A DNA stretch of 64,000 nucleotides from Lentisphaera marina (GCF_028745505.1 NZ_JAQZZL010000003.1:103773-167772), one strand, 5' to 3'. Shown: positions 19,101 through 28,008, counted from the first letter of the stretch. Numbers and translations: made by a program. The notes: a model not told the origin generated them from the sequence alone.

Positions 19101-19684
19101 TTGCCCAACACCGTAACAAGACTTATGGCACCACACCCTCAGCACAAGATCAAGCTCGAGTTGTTGCCGCTCACCTTAATGGCGATCGCTGGGCTAGCTA
19201 TAAGGGATCTTTAAATTTCAACATCCTCAAACTCAAAGATCTACAACTCGCCTCCTTGGGACAAGTTCGCAAACCCGAAGGCCCCGAGTACGACGAAGTT
19301 ACCTTAATTGACCGTAGGAAAAACTATTACAAAAAATGCATCTTGCGTAACGATGTTCTCATTGGCGCCATCCTCATCGGCGACAAATCTGAGTTCAATC
19401 ACTTCAAAGACCTCATTGAGCAAAAAATTGAACTAGCTGATCAACGTCTTCCTTTACTAAAAGGCAGTGCTGAACCTACTGAACCTGCCATTGGAAAAAT
19501 TGTTTGTGCATGTAACAATGTTGGGGAAGGTAACATAGAAAATATTATTAAAGAAGGCTGTTGTAATTTCCAAGAAATTTGTTCAAAATCTGGTGCTGGA
19601 ACTGGATGTGGCTCTTGCCGTCCCGAAGTCAAAAGAATTCTCATGAAAAACATTGCTAATCAAGCCGAGGAGGTGAAATCATGA
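16178..19684 (+). CDS. nasA: Assimilatory nitrate reductase fused to FAD reductase and BFD domains
   Basis: Reduces nitrate to nitrite. Residue numbers here count from an ATG at 16166. Domains: N-terminal 4Fe-4S (CSYCGVGC, later Cys in GGMLCSKG) and bis-MGD molybdopterin oxidoreductase (to about 690); NirB-like FAD/NAD(P) reductase from about 703 (IVLVGAGAAAL, second nucleotide motif IIGGGLLGLELAG); C-terminal BFD 2Fe-2S (about 1110-1160, CACNNV...GAGTGCGSC). One chain could thus pass electrons from NAD(P)H to the Mo site, a job done by a separate subunit in many NasA systems. I prefer ATG 16178 (GAGATGGA upstream); the ATG at 16166 abuts a hairpin. Its stop overlaps the next gene. Confidence 0.92.
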   Translation: MKNCKTTCSYCGVGCGISLTKDKDNFLELEGNEQYPVNGGMLCSKGMNLHNVVMDKSDRLLEPQMRTAKHHPMQKVNWESAMTRAAAVFKSIIKKYGSDSVGLYVSGQLLTEEYYLANKLTKGFLGTNNIDTNSRLCMSSAVVGYKKTIGDDAPPISYDDIEESDCFFIAGANPAWCHPILFRRIEKRKEQFPDAKIIVVDPRKTQSAEMADLHLPLIPGTDVYLFNAIAKLLVQYGAVDYHFLENHCNGGHQLLEFLKDIDLFESAKNCGLELNLIEQAAKMIAESKSLLSMWTMGLNQSSIGTNKNLALINLNLLTGRIGKAGSGPFSLTGQPNAMGGREVGGLSNLLAAHHDLANPVHCNKVANYWGCGSVSSQPGLTATEMIDALEDGRLKAVWIICTNPAVSLPDLEKVERAYKKAKFVMVSDISSKSDTLKFADMILPAAGWAEKEGTMTNSERRISYLPKLIEPPGNARPDVDILMHFAQKMGFEKAFTYPNAESIFNEHRELTRGTNIDICGVSYKRLKQQSIQWPCPSEDHPGTPRLFEDFKFFTSDKRAKVHVVEAPHKSEKTNSDFPLILTTGRVRDQWHTMTRTGKVQRLNQHIPAPKLEIHPDDAQRIGLNHGENAEITSRRSSVIVACQITDSIRPGTVFLPMHWGYIDGSKKARANNLTSDLVDPISKEPDFKYSAVQVRALAKKKRKIVLVGAGAAALEFIHSYRKTNQEDEVHVFGREPHLFYNRVMLPDYINDEKSWEAILLSEKQELEKLKITYHEGTAIDKIERKNQTIIDSKGLSHTYDTLILATGSRPTQTMQTPKDMQGFFGLRTRRDADRIKSYLKDGGKAVIIGGGLLGLELAGSLASLGIEVTIIQRSSRLMRGQLDDTGSDILNDEIVNRNIDILYNDEVANFVGDSHLKAIELKSGKKLACDALFFAAGIKPNIEIGQDAGLKCDRGIIVNDQLLSSDPNIFAMGEIAQHRNKTYGTTPSAQDQARVVAAHLNGDRWASYKGSLNFNILKLKDLQLASLGQVRKPEGPEYDEVTLIDRRKNYYKKCILRNDVLIGAILIGDKSEFNHFKDLIEQKIELADQRLPLLKGSAEPTEPAIGKIVCACNNVGEGNIENIIKEGCCNFQEICSKSGAGTGCGSCRPEVKRILMKNIANQAEEVKS

Positions 19685-21057
19685 ATATGAAAAACCTACT
19701 CACGATTAATGCTCCAGGCGGAATGTTAACTCCCAACGACCTGCTTAAATTAGTTGAGCCCGAATCAGTCGATGGCTTTATCTTGGGAAGACGTCAAAAT
19801 ATACTGATTGATTACCCTGGTTCTCCTCAAGGTTTATCTCGTCGTGTTAACGTTGATAAAGTCCCGCTTATCCATCCCAACATCATTTGCTCACACGCAT
19901 CTGGTGGGATTGATCTGGAAAAAAATGATTGGGCATATATCAATGAAGATTACCAAACAATTTTTGATTCATTCAATTTTAAACCAACTATTTCTGTAAG
20001 TATTTGTAGTTATCAACAAAGCATGTTTGCCTTATTTTCTAGTAAGCTGAATTTCATCTCCTCAGATATTGAGGGTTTATGGCATTTAGTCATCATGCTG
20101 AAAGAAAAGCGCGTCCTACTTCCACATTTATTCAAAACGACGCAAGTAGCTCCTGCTGTTCAAGCCATGCAAAAATTCATCGAAGATGATCAATTCATCA
20201 CTTCTCATCATCTGGCTGAACTTCTGGAAGCTTCGCTACCCCTAAGTGAAAACAAGAGCACTGAACTTATTTTACCTCCGCTTCTCAATAGAGACTTCGA
20301 AGGTTTTACCACCATGAAAAATGGACGTTTAGCACTCAATATTTTCTCTAACCACCGCCCGTGGAAAAGAGAATTTATTCAAGATTTTGCGAAGCTCGCA
20401 AAAGACCAAGGCCTCAATCGACTTTACGTAACTGCTGGGCGTTCTTTGCTTATGAAGCACATAAGTAAGAAGGACCTTCATTCATGGGAAGCTCTTCTCG
20501 GCAGACACAATATTAGTATCCGCCACTCAGAGCAAGACTTAGCCTGGATCGTTCCTTCACACAAACCCAATGCTATCAAGCTAAAAGAACAACTCATCCA
20601 AGAGTTAAACCGCGAAGGCTTCGCCTGCCATGGCCTTAATATTGCGATTGACCCTAGGGATTCAGATTGCGGCGCCCCCATCATTATTTATACATCAAAA
20701 AACTTCATGAGCCTCTCATGTAAAGTTATATATAAACCCAACTTTGACTACCGGAGTTCCGGCTTCAAGACGGCTGGGAAAAACCTTAATTTTGATGGAC
20801 TCATTACTTGTCTAAGAGATTTACAACAACAATTCCATAACCGCCAAATTGATTCTTCAGGCCTGAGGATACAAGCCATAAGTCTTGAGGAAAACCAACC
20901 AGAGCATTATCAATGCCCCGATTGCCTTGGTGAATATCACAAAAACACCGGTGATCCAGACAATGATATTGCACCAAATACTGATTTTATCGACTTACCT
21001 GTATACTGGTCATGTGACTTATGTGAATGTCCAAAAACTAGATTCATCCCTATTTGA
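19681..21057 (+). CDS. Nitrate-operon protein: sulfite/nitrite reductase-like half-domain plus C-terminal rubredoxin
   Basis: 458 residues, function not recognised. Its ATG overlaps the nitrate reductase stop (ATGA) behind a strong SD (GAGGAGG), so it is translationally coupled. The C-terminus (about 410-458) is a rubredoxin: Cys412, Cys415, Cys445 and Cys448 in two CxxC pairs, with GDP and DFIDLP spacing as in classic rubredoxins. Residues about 211-330 resemble the ferredoxin-like half-domain of nitrite/sulfite reductases (LNRLYVTAGRSLLMKHI), but there are no sirohaem-cluster cysteines. Residues 1-200 may be a degenerate second half. I infer an electron-transfer or assembly partner of the reductases. 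Confidence 0.7.
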   Translation: MNMKNLLTINAPGGMLTPNDLLKLVEPESVDGFILGRRQNILIDYPGSPQGLSRRVNVDKVPLIHPNIICSHASGGIDLEKNDWAYINEDYQTIFDSFNFKPTISVSICSYQQSMFALFSSKLNFISSDIEGLWHLVIMLKEKRVLLPHLFKTTQVAPAVQAMQKFIEDDQFITSHHLAELLEASLPLSENKSTELILPPLLNRDFEGFTTMKNGRLALNIFSNHRPWKREFIQDFAKLAKDQGLNRLYVTAGRSLLMKHISKKDLHSWEALLGRHNISIRHSEQDLAWIVPSHKPNAIKLKEQLIQELNREGFACHGLNIAIDPRDSDCGAPIIIYTSKNFMSLSCKVIYKPNFDYRSSGFKTAGKNLNFDGLITCLRDLQQQFHNRQIDSSGLRIQAISLEENQPEHYQCPDCLGEYHKNTGDPDNDIAPNTDFIDLPVYWSCDLCECPKTRFIPI

Positions 21058-21179
21058 TACTCACCTAATTAATCCTTACTAATCATTGAATTTCCTTTAT
21101 AAAACCCAAAAACTATTCTCATAAATTATTGCTCACTCAAAAAGACGTACCATATTAGACCAACGTTTTAGGAGTTAGC

Positions 21180-21782
21180 ATGAGTTCAGATTACAACACC
21201 CGACATACCTTAATCGCCAAAATACGCGATCAACATGACGATCGTTCTTGGGAAGATTTTGTTTATTTTTACCAACGCTACATTTATGTGGTCATCGCTA
21301 AAATGGGGGTGAATAATCAAGATGTAGAAGATTTAGTTCAACGCGTACTTCTAGCTCTTTGGGAAAAGCTGCCTACTTTCGAGTATGAACCCAACAAATG
21401 CAAGTTCAGAACTTGGATGAACCAAATCACTCGCAACACTGTGATTGCTTACTTCCGTAAACAAAAGCGTTACAAAAACGACCTTGATCGTGCGGCATCA
21501 ATCCGACTCAACGAAGAAGACCCCGAGCAAAGCGAGCCAGAAATTTATAACATGGCCGAAAAGGAATGGAAGCTACACGTTTCCAACTTAGCTTGGGAGA
21601 ATATCAAAGATGATTTCAAAGGTAAAGCGGCTCAAGTCTTCCTCGCTTTCAGCGAAGGCAAGGAAATCGAGCAGATCTGCGTGGATATGGATATCAAAAA
21701 GAACACGGCCTACGTTTTAAAAAACCGTGTTCAAGACAAACTCTACAAAGAGATCCGTCGCTTAGATGATGAACTGAGTTAG
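21180..21782 (+). CDS. ECF-type RNA polymerase sigma factor
   Basis: 200 residues. Region 2 is seen in DVEDLVQRVLLALWEKL and FRTWMNQITRNTVIAYFRKQ; region 4 is a helix-turn-helix near 165-190 (EIEQICVDMDIKKNTAYVLKNRV). No anti-sigma gene is adjacent; the neighbour is a convergent lipoprotein gene. AGGAG lies 7 nt before the ATG. A TTGCTC / ATATTA pair with 17-nt spacing in 21120-21160 is a possible promoter. PVC bacteria carry many such factors. Targets are unknown. Confidence 0.88.
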   Translation: MSSDYNTRHTLIAKIRDQHDDRSWEDFVYFYQRYIYVVIAKMGVNNQDVEDLVQRVLLALWEKLPTFEYEPNKCKFRTWMNQITRNTVIAYFRKQKRYKNDLDRAASIRLNEEDPEQSEPEIYNMAEKEWKLHVSNLAWENIKDDFKGKAAQVFLAFSEGKEIEQICVDMDIKKNTAYVLKNRVQDKLYKEIRRLDDELS

Positions 21783-21806
21783 TAAAAGGCTCAATTAATC
21801 TTCAAA

Positions 21807-22481
21807 TTAATTAGCTCTCATTCCCGTATTTGCCAATCTCGCAAAATAAGCACACCACTCTTGAATCAAAGGCCTAACTTGACTGTAGCGCTTCAACTTG
21901 CCTTGCAACTCTTGTTTGGGACTATTCTCTATTCGACGATCACTAAACATCATCAACATTTCTCCTGTTCCGCCATTAAAAACTTTACCTTCTATCGCCA
22001 TTGTCCCACCTTTAATAGAGCCGATACCAGGAAAATATTTTTTAATCGGAACCAACTCAATTATCTGAACTTCCATTAAGAGAGTCTGATTATCTAAAAA
22101 AGTGTGAGGTACAAAGCGCACTTTTTTTTCTGGATCATTGAGAAAAGCCTGACGGATTTCAAAGTCGAACATCTTGGCAACCTCGGCTGCAACTTTGCGA
22201 TTATCCCCATTATCAAAACCTGGGAACACGTCATTCTCCTCATAGCTTGTCGCATTTTTTTTATCCCACCAACCTAAGCGTCTCATATAGGTTACGCCCA
22301 CAGGCTTCATTGCAAACTTAGTGTATTGACCAATATGAGCTCGTGGCGATTTCCAGACTAGCTGCAAGTTCCTGCCCTCTTCCATCTTCCAAGCATCTTC
22401 TAAAAAATTTGTTGGCGATGCCGGTGAAGTTCCACAAGCAGATAAAAAAATGGCTATAAGAAGTGCTCCAATAAACTTCAT
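21807..22481 (-). CDS. DUF3313-like lipoprotein
   Basis: 224 residues with a textbook lipoprotein signal: basic start, hydrophobic run, lipobox LSAC with Cys16. The mature part (W-rich start, KKVRFVPHTFLDNQTLLMEVQIIELVP, then GTMAIEGKVFNGGTGEMLMMFSDRR) resembles the DUF3313 family of surface lipoproteins, which has no known function. It stands alone, convergent with the sigma factor gene and divergent from alr. Confidence 0.65.
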   Translation of the reverse strand: MKFIGALLIAIFLSACGTSPASPTNFLEDAWKMEEGRNLQLVWKSPRAHIGQYTKFAMKPVGVTYMRRLGWWDKKNATSYEENDVFPGFDNGDNRKVAAEVAKMFDFEIRQAFLNDPEKKVRFVPHTFLDNQTLLMEVQIIELVPIKKYFPGIGSIKGGTMAIEGKVFNGGTGEMLMMFSDRRIENSPKQELQGKLKRYSQVRPLIQEWCAYFARLANTGMRAN

Positions 22482-22610
22482 TTTGTTCTCCTAAATTAAA
22501 AATTAGTTTAAACATAACTCAAGTGATGATTTAGACTAGTACGATGCGCTATAGCACTTGTTTAATCTAAATAAAAAGTCATTTTAATAGGGTTAATTTG
22601 GAGTTATCAT

Positions 22611-23693
22611 TTGGCGTATCAACATCGCAATACCTTAAGCATTGACCTAAAAGCTATCAAAAGAAACTTTCTCAAACTCGAAAATTTGAGTCAATCAGCC
22701 TCAGTCATGCCCGTACTCAAAGCCAACGCCTATGGCCTAGGAGCCAAGGAAATTGCAAGTACACTCAAAGACTCTGGCGCTCAAATCATCGCCGTTGCCG
22801 ACCTCAACGAAGCCCTAGAACTTCGCGATTTAGATATTGATATCCTAATATTAGGTGACATTACCCCCGAAGAAATCCCTCTGGCCATAAGAAACAACTT
22901 CATTCTTCCAGTTGGCTCCTTTGAATCCGCACAAATCATTTCCCAACATGCGGGTGAGCGTCGAGTCTTCTGTCACCTCGTCATTGACTCAGGCATGGGA
23001 AGACTTGGTATCCCCATCAAGAATGCTCTTAAGGAATTTGCTGACATCGCAAAATTAGATAAACTACATTTCGATGGGGTCTACACACATTTCCCCGTAG
23101 CTTACAGCGACCGAGATTTCTCCCTTCAACAAATTGATCAATTCAAAGAATTCCTTGAATCATGCCCCATTAAGTTTAAATGCATTCACATTGCCAACTC
23201 AGATGGTATTCATAATATCCCTGAAGCCTGCCAAGCTCCTTTCAACTATGTCCGCACGGGTCTAAACCTTTATGGGTGCTTCGACCTAGAAGGTCAACAA
23301 CGCGTCGAACTCGAAGAAGTTTTACAATTAGAGTCACGCCTTGTTCGTGTTCGCGAACTCGAGGCGGGCACTAGTATTGGTTATGGTCGTGAATGTATCC
23401 TCGATAAGAAAACTTTAGTTGGCACCGTCGCTCTCGGTTACGCCGACGGCTTCCCATTCAACAAACAAGCTTACGTTCTTTACAAAGGCTTTAAATGCCC
23501 CCTACTAGGACGTATCTCAATGGATTACATTACCATTGATCTTAGTCCGTACCCAACCGCTAAAAGTGGTGACTTGGTCCTTTGCCTAGGTGGAGAGGTC
23601 CCCATTTCAAAATGGGCAAAATGGAAAGGTACCATTACATACGAAATCATTTGTTCCTTGGGACAAAGAATTAAACGCATATATAAAAAATAG
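22611..23693 (+). CDS. alr: Alanine racemase
   Basis: PLP enzyme converting L- to D-alanine for the peptidoglycan stem peptide. 360 residues. PLP Lys37 is in VLKANAYGLG. The catalytic Tyr of the C-terminal domain is in SIGYGREC, followed by the conserved GYADGFP and GRISMDYITIDL. Start is TTG (22611), with GGAG about 9 nt upstream; no in-frame ATG fits. The lactonase gene follows after 8 nt, so the two are likely co-transcribed. Confidence 0.95.
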   Translation: MAYQHRNTLSIDLKAIKRNFLKLENLSQSASVMPVLKANAYGLGAKEIASTLKDSGAQIIAVADLNEALELRDLDIDILILGDITPEEIPLAIRNNFILPVGSFESAQIISQHAGERRVFCHLVIDSGMGRLGIPIKNALKEFADIAKLDKLHFDGVYTHFPVAYSDRDFSLQQIDQFKEFLESCPIKFKCIHIANSDGIHNIPEACQAPFNYVRTGLNLYGCFDLEGQQRVELEEVLQLESRLVRVRELEAGTSIGYGRECILDKKTLVGTVALGYADGFPFNKQAYVLYKGFKCPLLGRISMDYITIDLSPYPTAKSGDLVLCLGGEVPISKWAKWKGTITYEIICSLGQRIKRIYKK

Positions 23694-23701
23694 GAGAAAA
23701 C

Positions 23702-24805
23702 ATGAATAGAAGAACCTTTATCCAAGCGAGTTCCTTGACACTTATAGCGAGTTCATGTGCAACAAATACTGCAAAAGAAAAAGCCATGTACTTTGTTGGT
23801 GGTGGCTCAGGTAAAAAAGGCGGCCTCCACCTTTATAAAAGCATTGATCAAGGCGAAAACATAGAGCTTTGTTCTATTGCCGGTGAAGGCGAAAATCACG
23901 GTTTCCAAATTTTTCATAATGACACTCTTTATACTTGCGTAAATACAGGGAGTAAAAAAGACAAGCGTTACTCTGTACAGGCCTATAAATTCAACCCTAA
24001 AGAAGAAAACCTAGAAAAGATTAGCTGTTTTGATACGGCTGCTAGCCTGTGCCACCTTGCTGCACACGACTCATTACTCGTGGTCACAGCCTATGGCGGA
24101 GCTTATATAGAAAGTTTTCAAATCGCGAAAAGTGGTGAAATCCAGAAGCAATTACAAAAATATAGCTTCATTGGGGGCAGTAATGTTAACCCAAAACGCC
24201 AAAATGCCCCACATCCCCACTGCTTCACTTTTGACAATGAAGGCAAATTTGGCTTTATGCCCGACCTCGGCCGTGATTTAATCCAAGCTTTTGAAATAGA
24301 AAATAACAAGCTCACTTACCGTCGTGACCTAGATTACAAATCGGCTCCAGGTGCAGGACCTCGTCACTTCACTTTTCACCCAGATGGTATGCGTGCCTAT
24401 TTGATCAATGAGCTCGACTTCACACTCATAGCTTTTATTTACCAAGAGGGTAAACTTACTGAAACTGATAATAAACGTTGCCTTCCAAAAGATTTCACTG
24501 AGTGGAATAGTTGCGCTGACGTACACGTTCACCCTAACGGCCACTACGTTTACGCATCAAACCGTGGGCACAATAGCCTAGCCATCTTCAAAATTGCTTA
24601 TGATAAAATTGACTTTATTAAAAACGAGCCTACACAAGGAAGTATCCCTCGTAATTTCGCAATCCATGAAAACTTTGCCCTCGTAGCCAATCAAAAAAGT
24701 GACAACATCATTTTCTTTGATTTAGACCCCGAAACCGGCATGCTGACTTATAAATCTAAAACTGAAGGCATTGGAATGCCTAGTTGTGTCAACCTCATTG
24801 ATTAA
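23702..24805 (+). CDS. Lactonase-family beta-propeller lipoprotein
   Basis: 367 residues. The start MNRRTFIQ is Tat-like and is followed by a lipobox-like ASSC at Cys19, so export as a lipoprotein is likely. The mature part has repeated propeller blades and the signatures NAPHPHCFTFD, GAGPRHFTFHP and HPNGHYVYASNRGHNS of the 6-phosphogluconolactonase (Pgl, PF10282) family. Export argues against a role in the cytoplasmic pentose phosphate pathway; the substrate is unknown. SD is TAGGAG, 6 nt before the ATG. It lies just downstream of alr. Confidence 0.85.
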   Translation: MNRRTFIQASSLTLIASSCATNTAKEKAMYFVGGGSGKKGGLHLYKSIDQGENIELCSIAGEGENHGFQIFHNDTLYTCVNTGSKKDKRYSVQAYKFNPKEENLEKISCFDTAASLCHLAAHDSLLVVTAYGGAYIESFQIAKSGEIQKQLQKYSFIGGSNVNPKRQNAPHPHCFTFDNEGKFGFMPDLGRDLIQAFEIENNKLTYRRDLDYKSAPGAGPRHFTFHPDGMRAYLINELDFTLIAFIYQEGKLTETDNKRCLPKDFTEWNSCADVHVHPNGHYVYASNRGHNSLAIFKIAYDKIDFIKNEPTQGSIPRNFAIHENFALVANQKSDNIIFFDLDPETGMLTYKSKTEGIGMPSCVNLID

Positions 24806-24831
24806 ACTTAAGCAAATCAATCAATAAAGCT

Positions 24832-24880
24832 AAGGCCTTTCTCTGTCACAATTCTTGCAGTTGAAAGGCCTTCCTTTATA
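24832..24880 (+). terminator. Intrinsic terminator after the lactonase gene
   Basis: AAGGCCTTTC (24832-24841) pairs perfectly with GAAAGGCCTT (24863-24872) around a 21-nt loop, followed by CCTTTATATT. The U tract is impure, so efficiency is uncertain. It separates the lactonase gene from pfp. Confidence 0.6.
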
Positions 24881-24924
24881 TTGGCGCATCAACTGAAACC
24901 AGATTCTAATTCAAGGACAATTCA

Positions 24925-26565
24925 ATGCCTGCGATTTCCGCACTCCAAGCTGCTCGCGCCGCTTACCAACCCAAATTACCCACTGTTTTTGCCAATGGCG
25001 CTGCCGTTAATATTATTGAGGGCGAAGCAACTACTGCTGCTGCTGACCTCGACCAAATTAAAGCCCTCTTTCCCGAAACTTATGGCGCTCCAAAGGTCAC
25101 TTTTGAAGTAAACGCTACATCCGATTCAGCTGCGATTAACGTCGCCGTCATCCTCTCTGGTGGACAAGCTCCCGGTGGGCACAATGTTATTGCCGGTATT
25201 TTCGATGGGATCAAATCTTTAAATGCCGATTCAAAACTCTATGGCTTCCTCGGTGGACCTGGTGGTGCTGTAGATAATAAATACATGGAAATCGACTCTG
25301 CCATCATGGATGCCTACCGCAATACAGGTGGATTCGACATTATCGGTTCTGGACGAACTAAATTAGAAGAAACAGCTCAGTTCGACAAAGTCATTGCCAA
25401 CTGTAAAGCACTAAACATTGGCGCCCTCGTAATCATTGGTGGAGATGACTCCAATACTAATGGCTGTGTACTCGCCGAATACTGTAAAGCTCAAAACTCT
25501 GGCATTCTCGTTATTGGTGCTCCAAAAACGATTGATGGCGATCTCAAAAATGAAGATATTGAAGCGTCTTTTGGCTTCGACACTGCCTGTAAAGTCTATA
25601 GTGAACTCATTGGCAATATCTCACGCGATGCATGTTCAGCTCGTAAGTACTGGCACTTTATCAAAGTCATGGGTCGTTCAGCATCACATATTGCTCTTGA
25701 ATGCGGACTTCAAACTCGTGCTAACGTGACTTTAGTATCGGAAGAAGTTGAAGCCAAAGCGATGACTCTTAATGGCATCGTTGCGGATATCGCAGATAAA
25801 GCTGTGAAGCGTGCAAACAAAGGCGAGCACTTTGGTATTGTCGTCATCCCAGAAGGTGTTATTGAGTTCATCCCCCAAATGAAAGTGCTCATTGCTGAAC
25901 TCAACGACTTACTCGCACATGACACTAGCCTTTCTGAATCTCTTCCAGTAGCTCAAGATATTGCCCAACTACAAGCTCATGGATTAAGTTCAGAATCTGC
26001 CGGCGTCTACCTCTCAATGCCAGCTAATATTCGTCAACAGCTCGTAATGGATCGCGATCCACACGGCAATGTACAAGTCTCCCGTATCGAAACTGAAAAG
26101 CTCATTGCAAGCATGGTCGAAATGTACATGCAAGAAAATCATAGCGATATTCATTTCTCTGAGCAGCACCACTTCTTTGGCTATGAGGGACGCTGTGCAG
26201 CTCCCTCAAACTTTGATGCCGATTACTGCTATAGCCTTGGCTACACGGCAGCCGCTCTCATTGGTGCCGGTAAAACAGCCTGTCTTGCCTCAGTTAAAAA
26301 CTTAAAATCTCCTGCTTCTGAATGGATTGCAGGTGGCATCCCTCTGACTTCTATGATGAATGTTGAACGTCGCCACGGCGCAGATAAGCCAGTGATCAAA
26401 AAAGCTCTCGTAGAACTCGATGGTGCACCTTTCAAAGAACTCGCCGCCAATCGTGATCAATGGGCTCTTCACTCCGCTTACGTCTTCCCTGGACCTATCC
26501 AATACTTTGGTCCTACAGAAGTCTGCGATCAACCCACCATCACTCTGACTCTAGAACAGAGTTAG
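24925..26565 (+). CDS. pfp: Diphosphate-dependent 6-phosphofructokinase
   Basis: Reversibly phosphorylates fructose 6-phosphate using pyrophosphate. 546 residues, the length of the long PFP clade rather than the ~320 of ATP-PFK. The phosphate-donor loop is GGDDS near 171-175; Asp where ATP enzymes have Gly marks PPi use, as does the Lys in PKTIDGDL near 200. Later motifs are KVMGRSASHIALEC and PEGVIEF. SD AAGGA lies 8 nt upstream. Transcribed alone, with terminators on both sides. Confidence 0.93.
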   Translation: MPAISALQAARAAYQPKLPTVFANGAAVNIIEGEATTAAADLDQIKALFPETYGAPKVTFEVNATSDSAAINVAVILSGGQAPGGHNVIAGIFDGIKSLNADSKLYGFLGGPGGAVDNKYMEIDSAIMDAYRNTGGFDIIGSGRTKLEETAQFDKVIANCKALNIGALVIIGGDDSNTNGCVLAEYCKAQNSGILVIGAPKTIDGDLKNEDIEASFGFDTACKVYSELIGNISRDACSARKYWHFIKVMGRSASHIALECGLQTRANVTLVSEEVEAKAMTLNGIVADIADKAVKRANKGEHFGIVVIPEGVIEFIPQMKVLIAELNDLLAHDTSLSESLPVAQDIAQLQAHGLSSESAGVYLSMPANIRQQLVMDRDPHGNVQVSRIETEKLIASMVEMYMQENHSDIHFSEQHHFFGYEGRCAAPSNFDADYCYSLGYTAAALIGAGKTACLASVKNLKSPASEWIAGGIPLTSMMNVERRHGADKPVIKKALVELDGAPFKELAANRDQWALHSAYVFPGPIQYFGPTEVCDQPTITLTLEQS

Positions 26566-26583
26566 GTATATATAAGTTTCAAT

Positions 26584-26617
26584 AAAAAAGCCCTGCTCAT
26601 TTGAGCAGGGCTTTTTT
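26584..26617. terminator. Bidirectional terminator between pfp and usp
   Basis: AAAAAAGCCCTGCTCA (26584-26599) pairs perfectly with TGAGCAGGGCTTTTTT (26602-26617). A and T runs on both sides give U tracts in both directions. It serves the convergent pfp and universal stress genes. Confidence 0.93.
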
Positions 26618-26624
26618 ATTGATT

Positions 26625-27506
26625 TCAAGGAACCAGTAGTACATCCTCTTCATAGTTATTTAGCAGCCAACGCATGGTACTGCCCATGAACAAGCGCTCT
26701 ATACTTGAATGAGAAGAACTACCCATAACTAATAGTTCCGCATCAACTTCATCACATAGGCGTTTCACTCCATCTGCCGCTCCACCTGAAAGGATCTTTT
26801 CTGCATAACATAAGCCTTCCAAATCAAGTGAGGCCATCATATCGGCCATGACTTCAGACACTTTTGTATTCACTTCTTCCCTTTCTACATCTTCTTGAGG
26901 GTAATAAACATTTAATTGCCCCTCCAAATCTACATAACCCGTACTTTCGGGAATAACATGAACAAAATAAAGCTGTGCCGCACAAGATTTTGCCACCATA
27001 ACAGCCACTTCTGCCGCACGTTTACAGTTTTCAGAAAAATCTAAGGCGCAAACTATCGTCTGAGGCAATCGACTAATATGTCTATGAGGATGAACCCAGA
27101 CAGGAGTACTTGCATGGGCAATTATACGTTCCGCTTCCGTGGTCACGAATTTATGCATCATCCCCTCGTTGTGCCTACCTACTACTATAAGAGAATTATC
27201 ATGCTCATTAGCCACGCGAACTAACTCATTGTGTATTCGACCTATTTGAACTACGGGTTCTTCTACATGACTCGCGCCATGTTTATTATATAAATGGTCT
27301 ACATCGTCTTTAAACTTATCTAAAGCTTCTAAACGTGATTCTTCAGTTTCACGTGGATAAAAGGGGTTGAAACCAAGTGTTTCAATAACATGTACTGGAC
27401 GAACTTTGGCTTTAAACACATTGGCTAATTTTTGAGACTCTCTAACAGCCATACTAAAATGATGTTCAGAGAAGACTCCAGTTATTATGTTGTCTACGTG
27501 CATCAT
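26625..27506 (-). CDS. Tandem universal stress protein (UspA family)
   Basis: 293 residues, two USP domains in tandem (about 1-150 and 155-293). Each ends with the nucleotide-loop pattern: GRHNEGMMHKF...AHASTPVWV in the first, MGSSSHSSIERLFMGSTM in the second. The second domain starts IVCALDFSENC. USPs bind ATP or act in stress survival; the specific role is unknown. Single gene, convergent with pfp. Confidence 0.9.
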   Translation of the reverse strand: MMHVDNIITGVFSEHHFSMAVRESQKLANVFKAKVRPVHVIETLGFNPFYPRETEESRLEALDKFKDDVDHLYNKHGASHVEEPVVQIGRIHNELVRVANEHDNSLIVVGRHNEGMMHKFVTTEAERIIAHASTPVWVHPHRHISRLPQTIVCALDFSENCKRAAEVAVMVAKSCAAQLYFVHVIPESTGYVDLEGQLNVYYPQEDVEREEVNTKVSEVMADMMASLDLEGLCYAEKILSGGAADGVKRLCDEVDAELLVMGSSSHSSIERLFMGSTMRWLLNNYEEDVLLVP

Positions 27507-27648
27507 AACTAAACTCCACTATTAGGTTATGTCTCAATATACAACATTTATTATGGCAATGGAAATTTCCTTTAAATATAAATCTTGATCTGGTTAACAA
27601 GCTATCTTATAGTATGTCACTATTAATATTAACTAAGGTCAGCCCATA

Positions 27649-28008
27649 ATGAGAACTATCCTATTAACTCTAGCTATGCTATTTCTATCGAGTTGCGCAC
27701 TCTTTCAACCCACCAATAAAGATCTCTTTTATACAGAGTATGAGACTAACCCGGATTATACTACGCGAAAAATGGGAAGCTATTTTGTTGTTTTGACCTT
27801 TAAACCAAAGTCCATATACAATAACTATAGTGTAGAAGATAATGAAACTAAATTCATTTGGCGCATTGGAGACAACGAAATCATCATTGAACAAGACAAA
27901 CTCAGCATCAACAAGATTAAGTTTGGCAATGTTGAAAGTGCGCGAATTATCAAGATCACTGAAGGAAAAGTCTACATCGACAATAAATATCGACGCGCCG
28001 TAAAATAG
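27649..28008 (+). CDS. Small hypothetical lipoprotein
   Basis: 119 residues, not recognised. A clear type II signal ends with LSSC (Cys16). The mature part is short and rich in charged residues and beta-type segments (YFVVLTFKPKS, KFIWRIGDNEIIIEQDKL), perhaps a small beta-barrel domain. It precedes rpsU but a 184-nt gap with its own promoter separates them. Confidence 0.65.
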   Translation: MRTILLTLAMLFLSSCALFQPTNKDLFYTEYETNPDYTTRKMGSYFVVLTFKPKSIYNNYSVEDNETKFIWRIGDNEIIIEQDKLSINKIKFGNVESARIIKITEGKVYIDNKYRRAVK

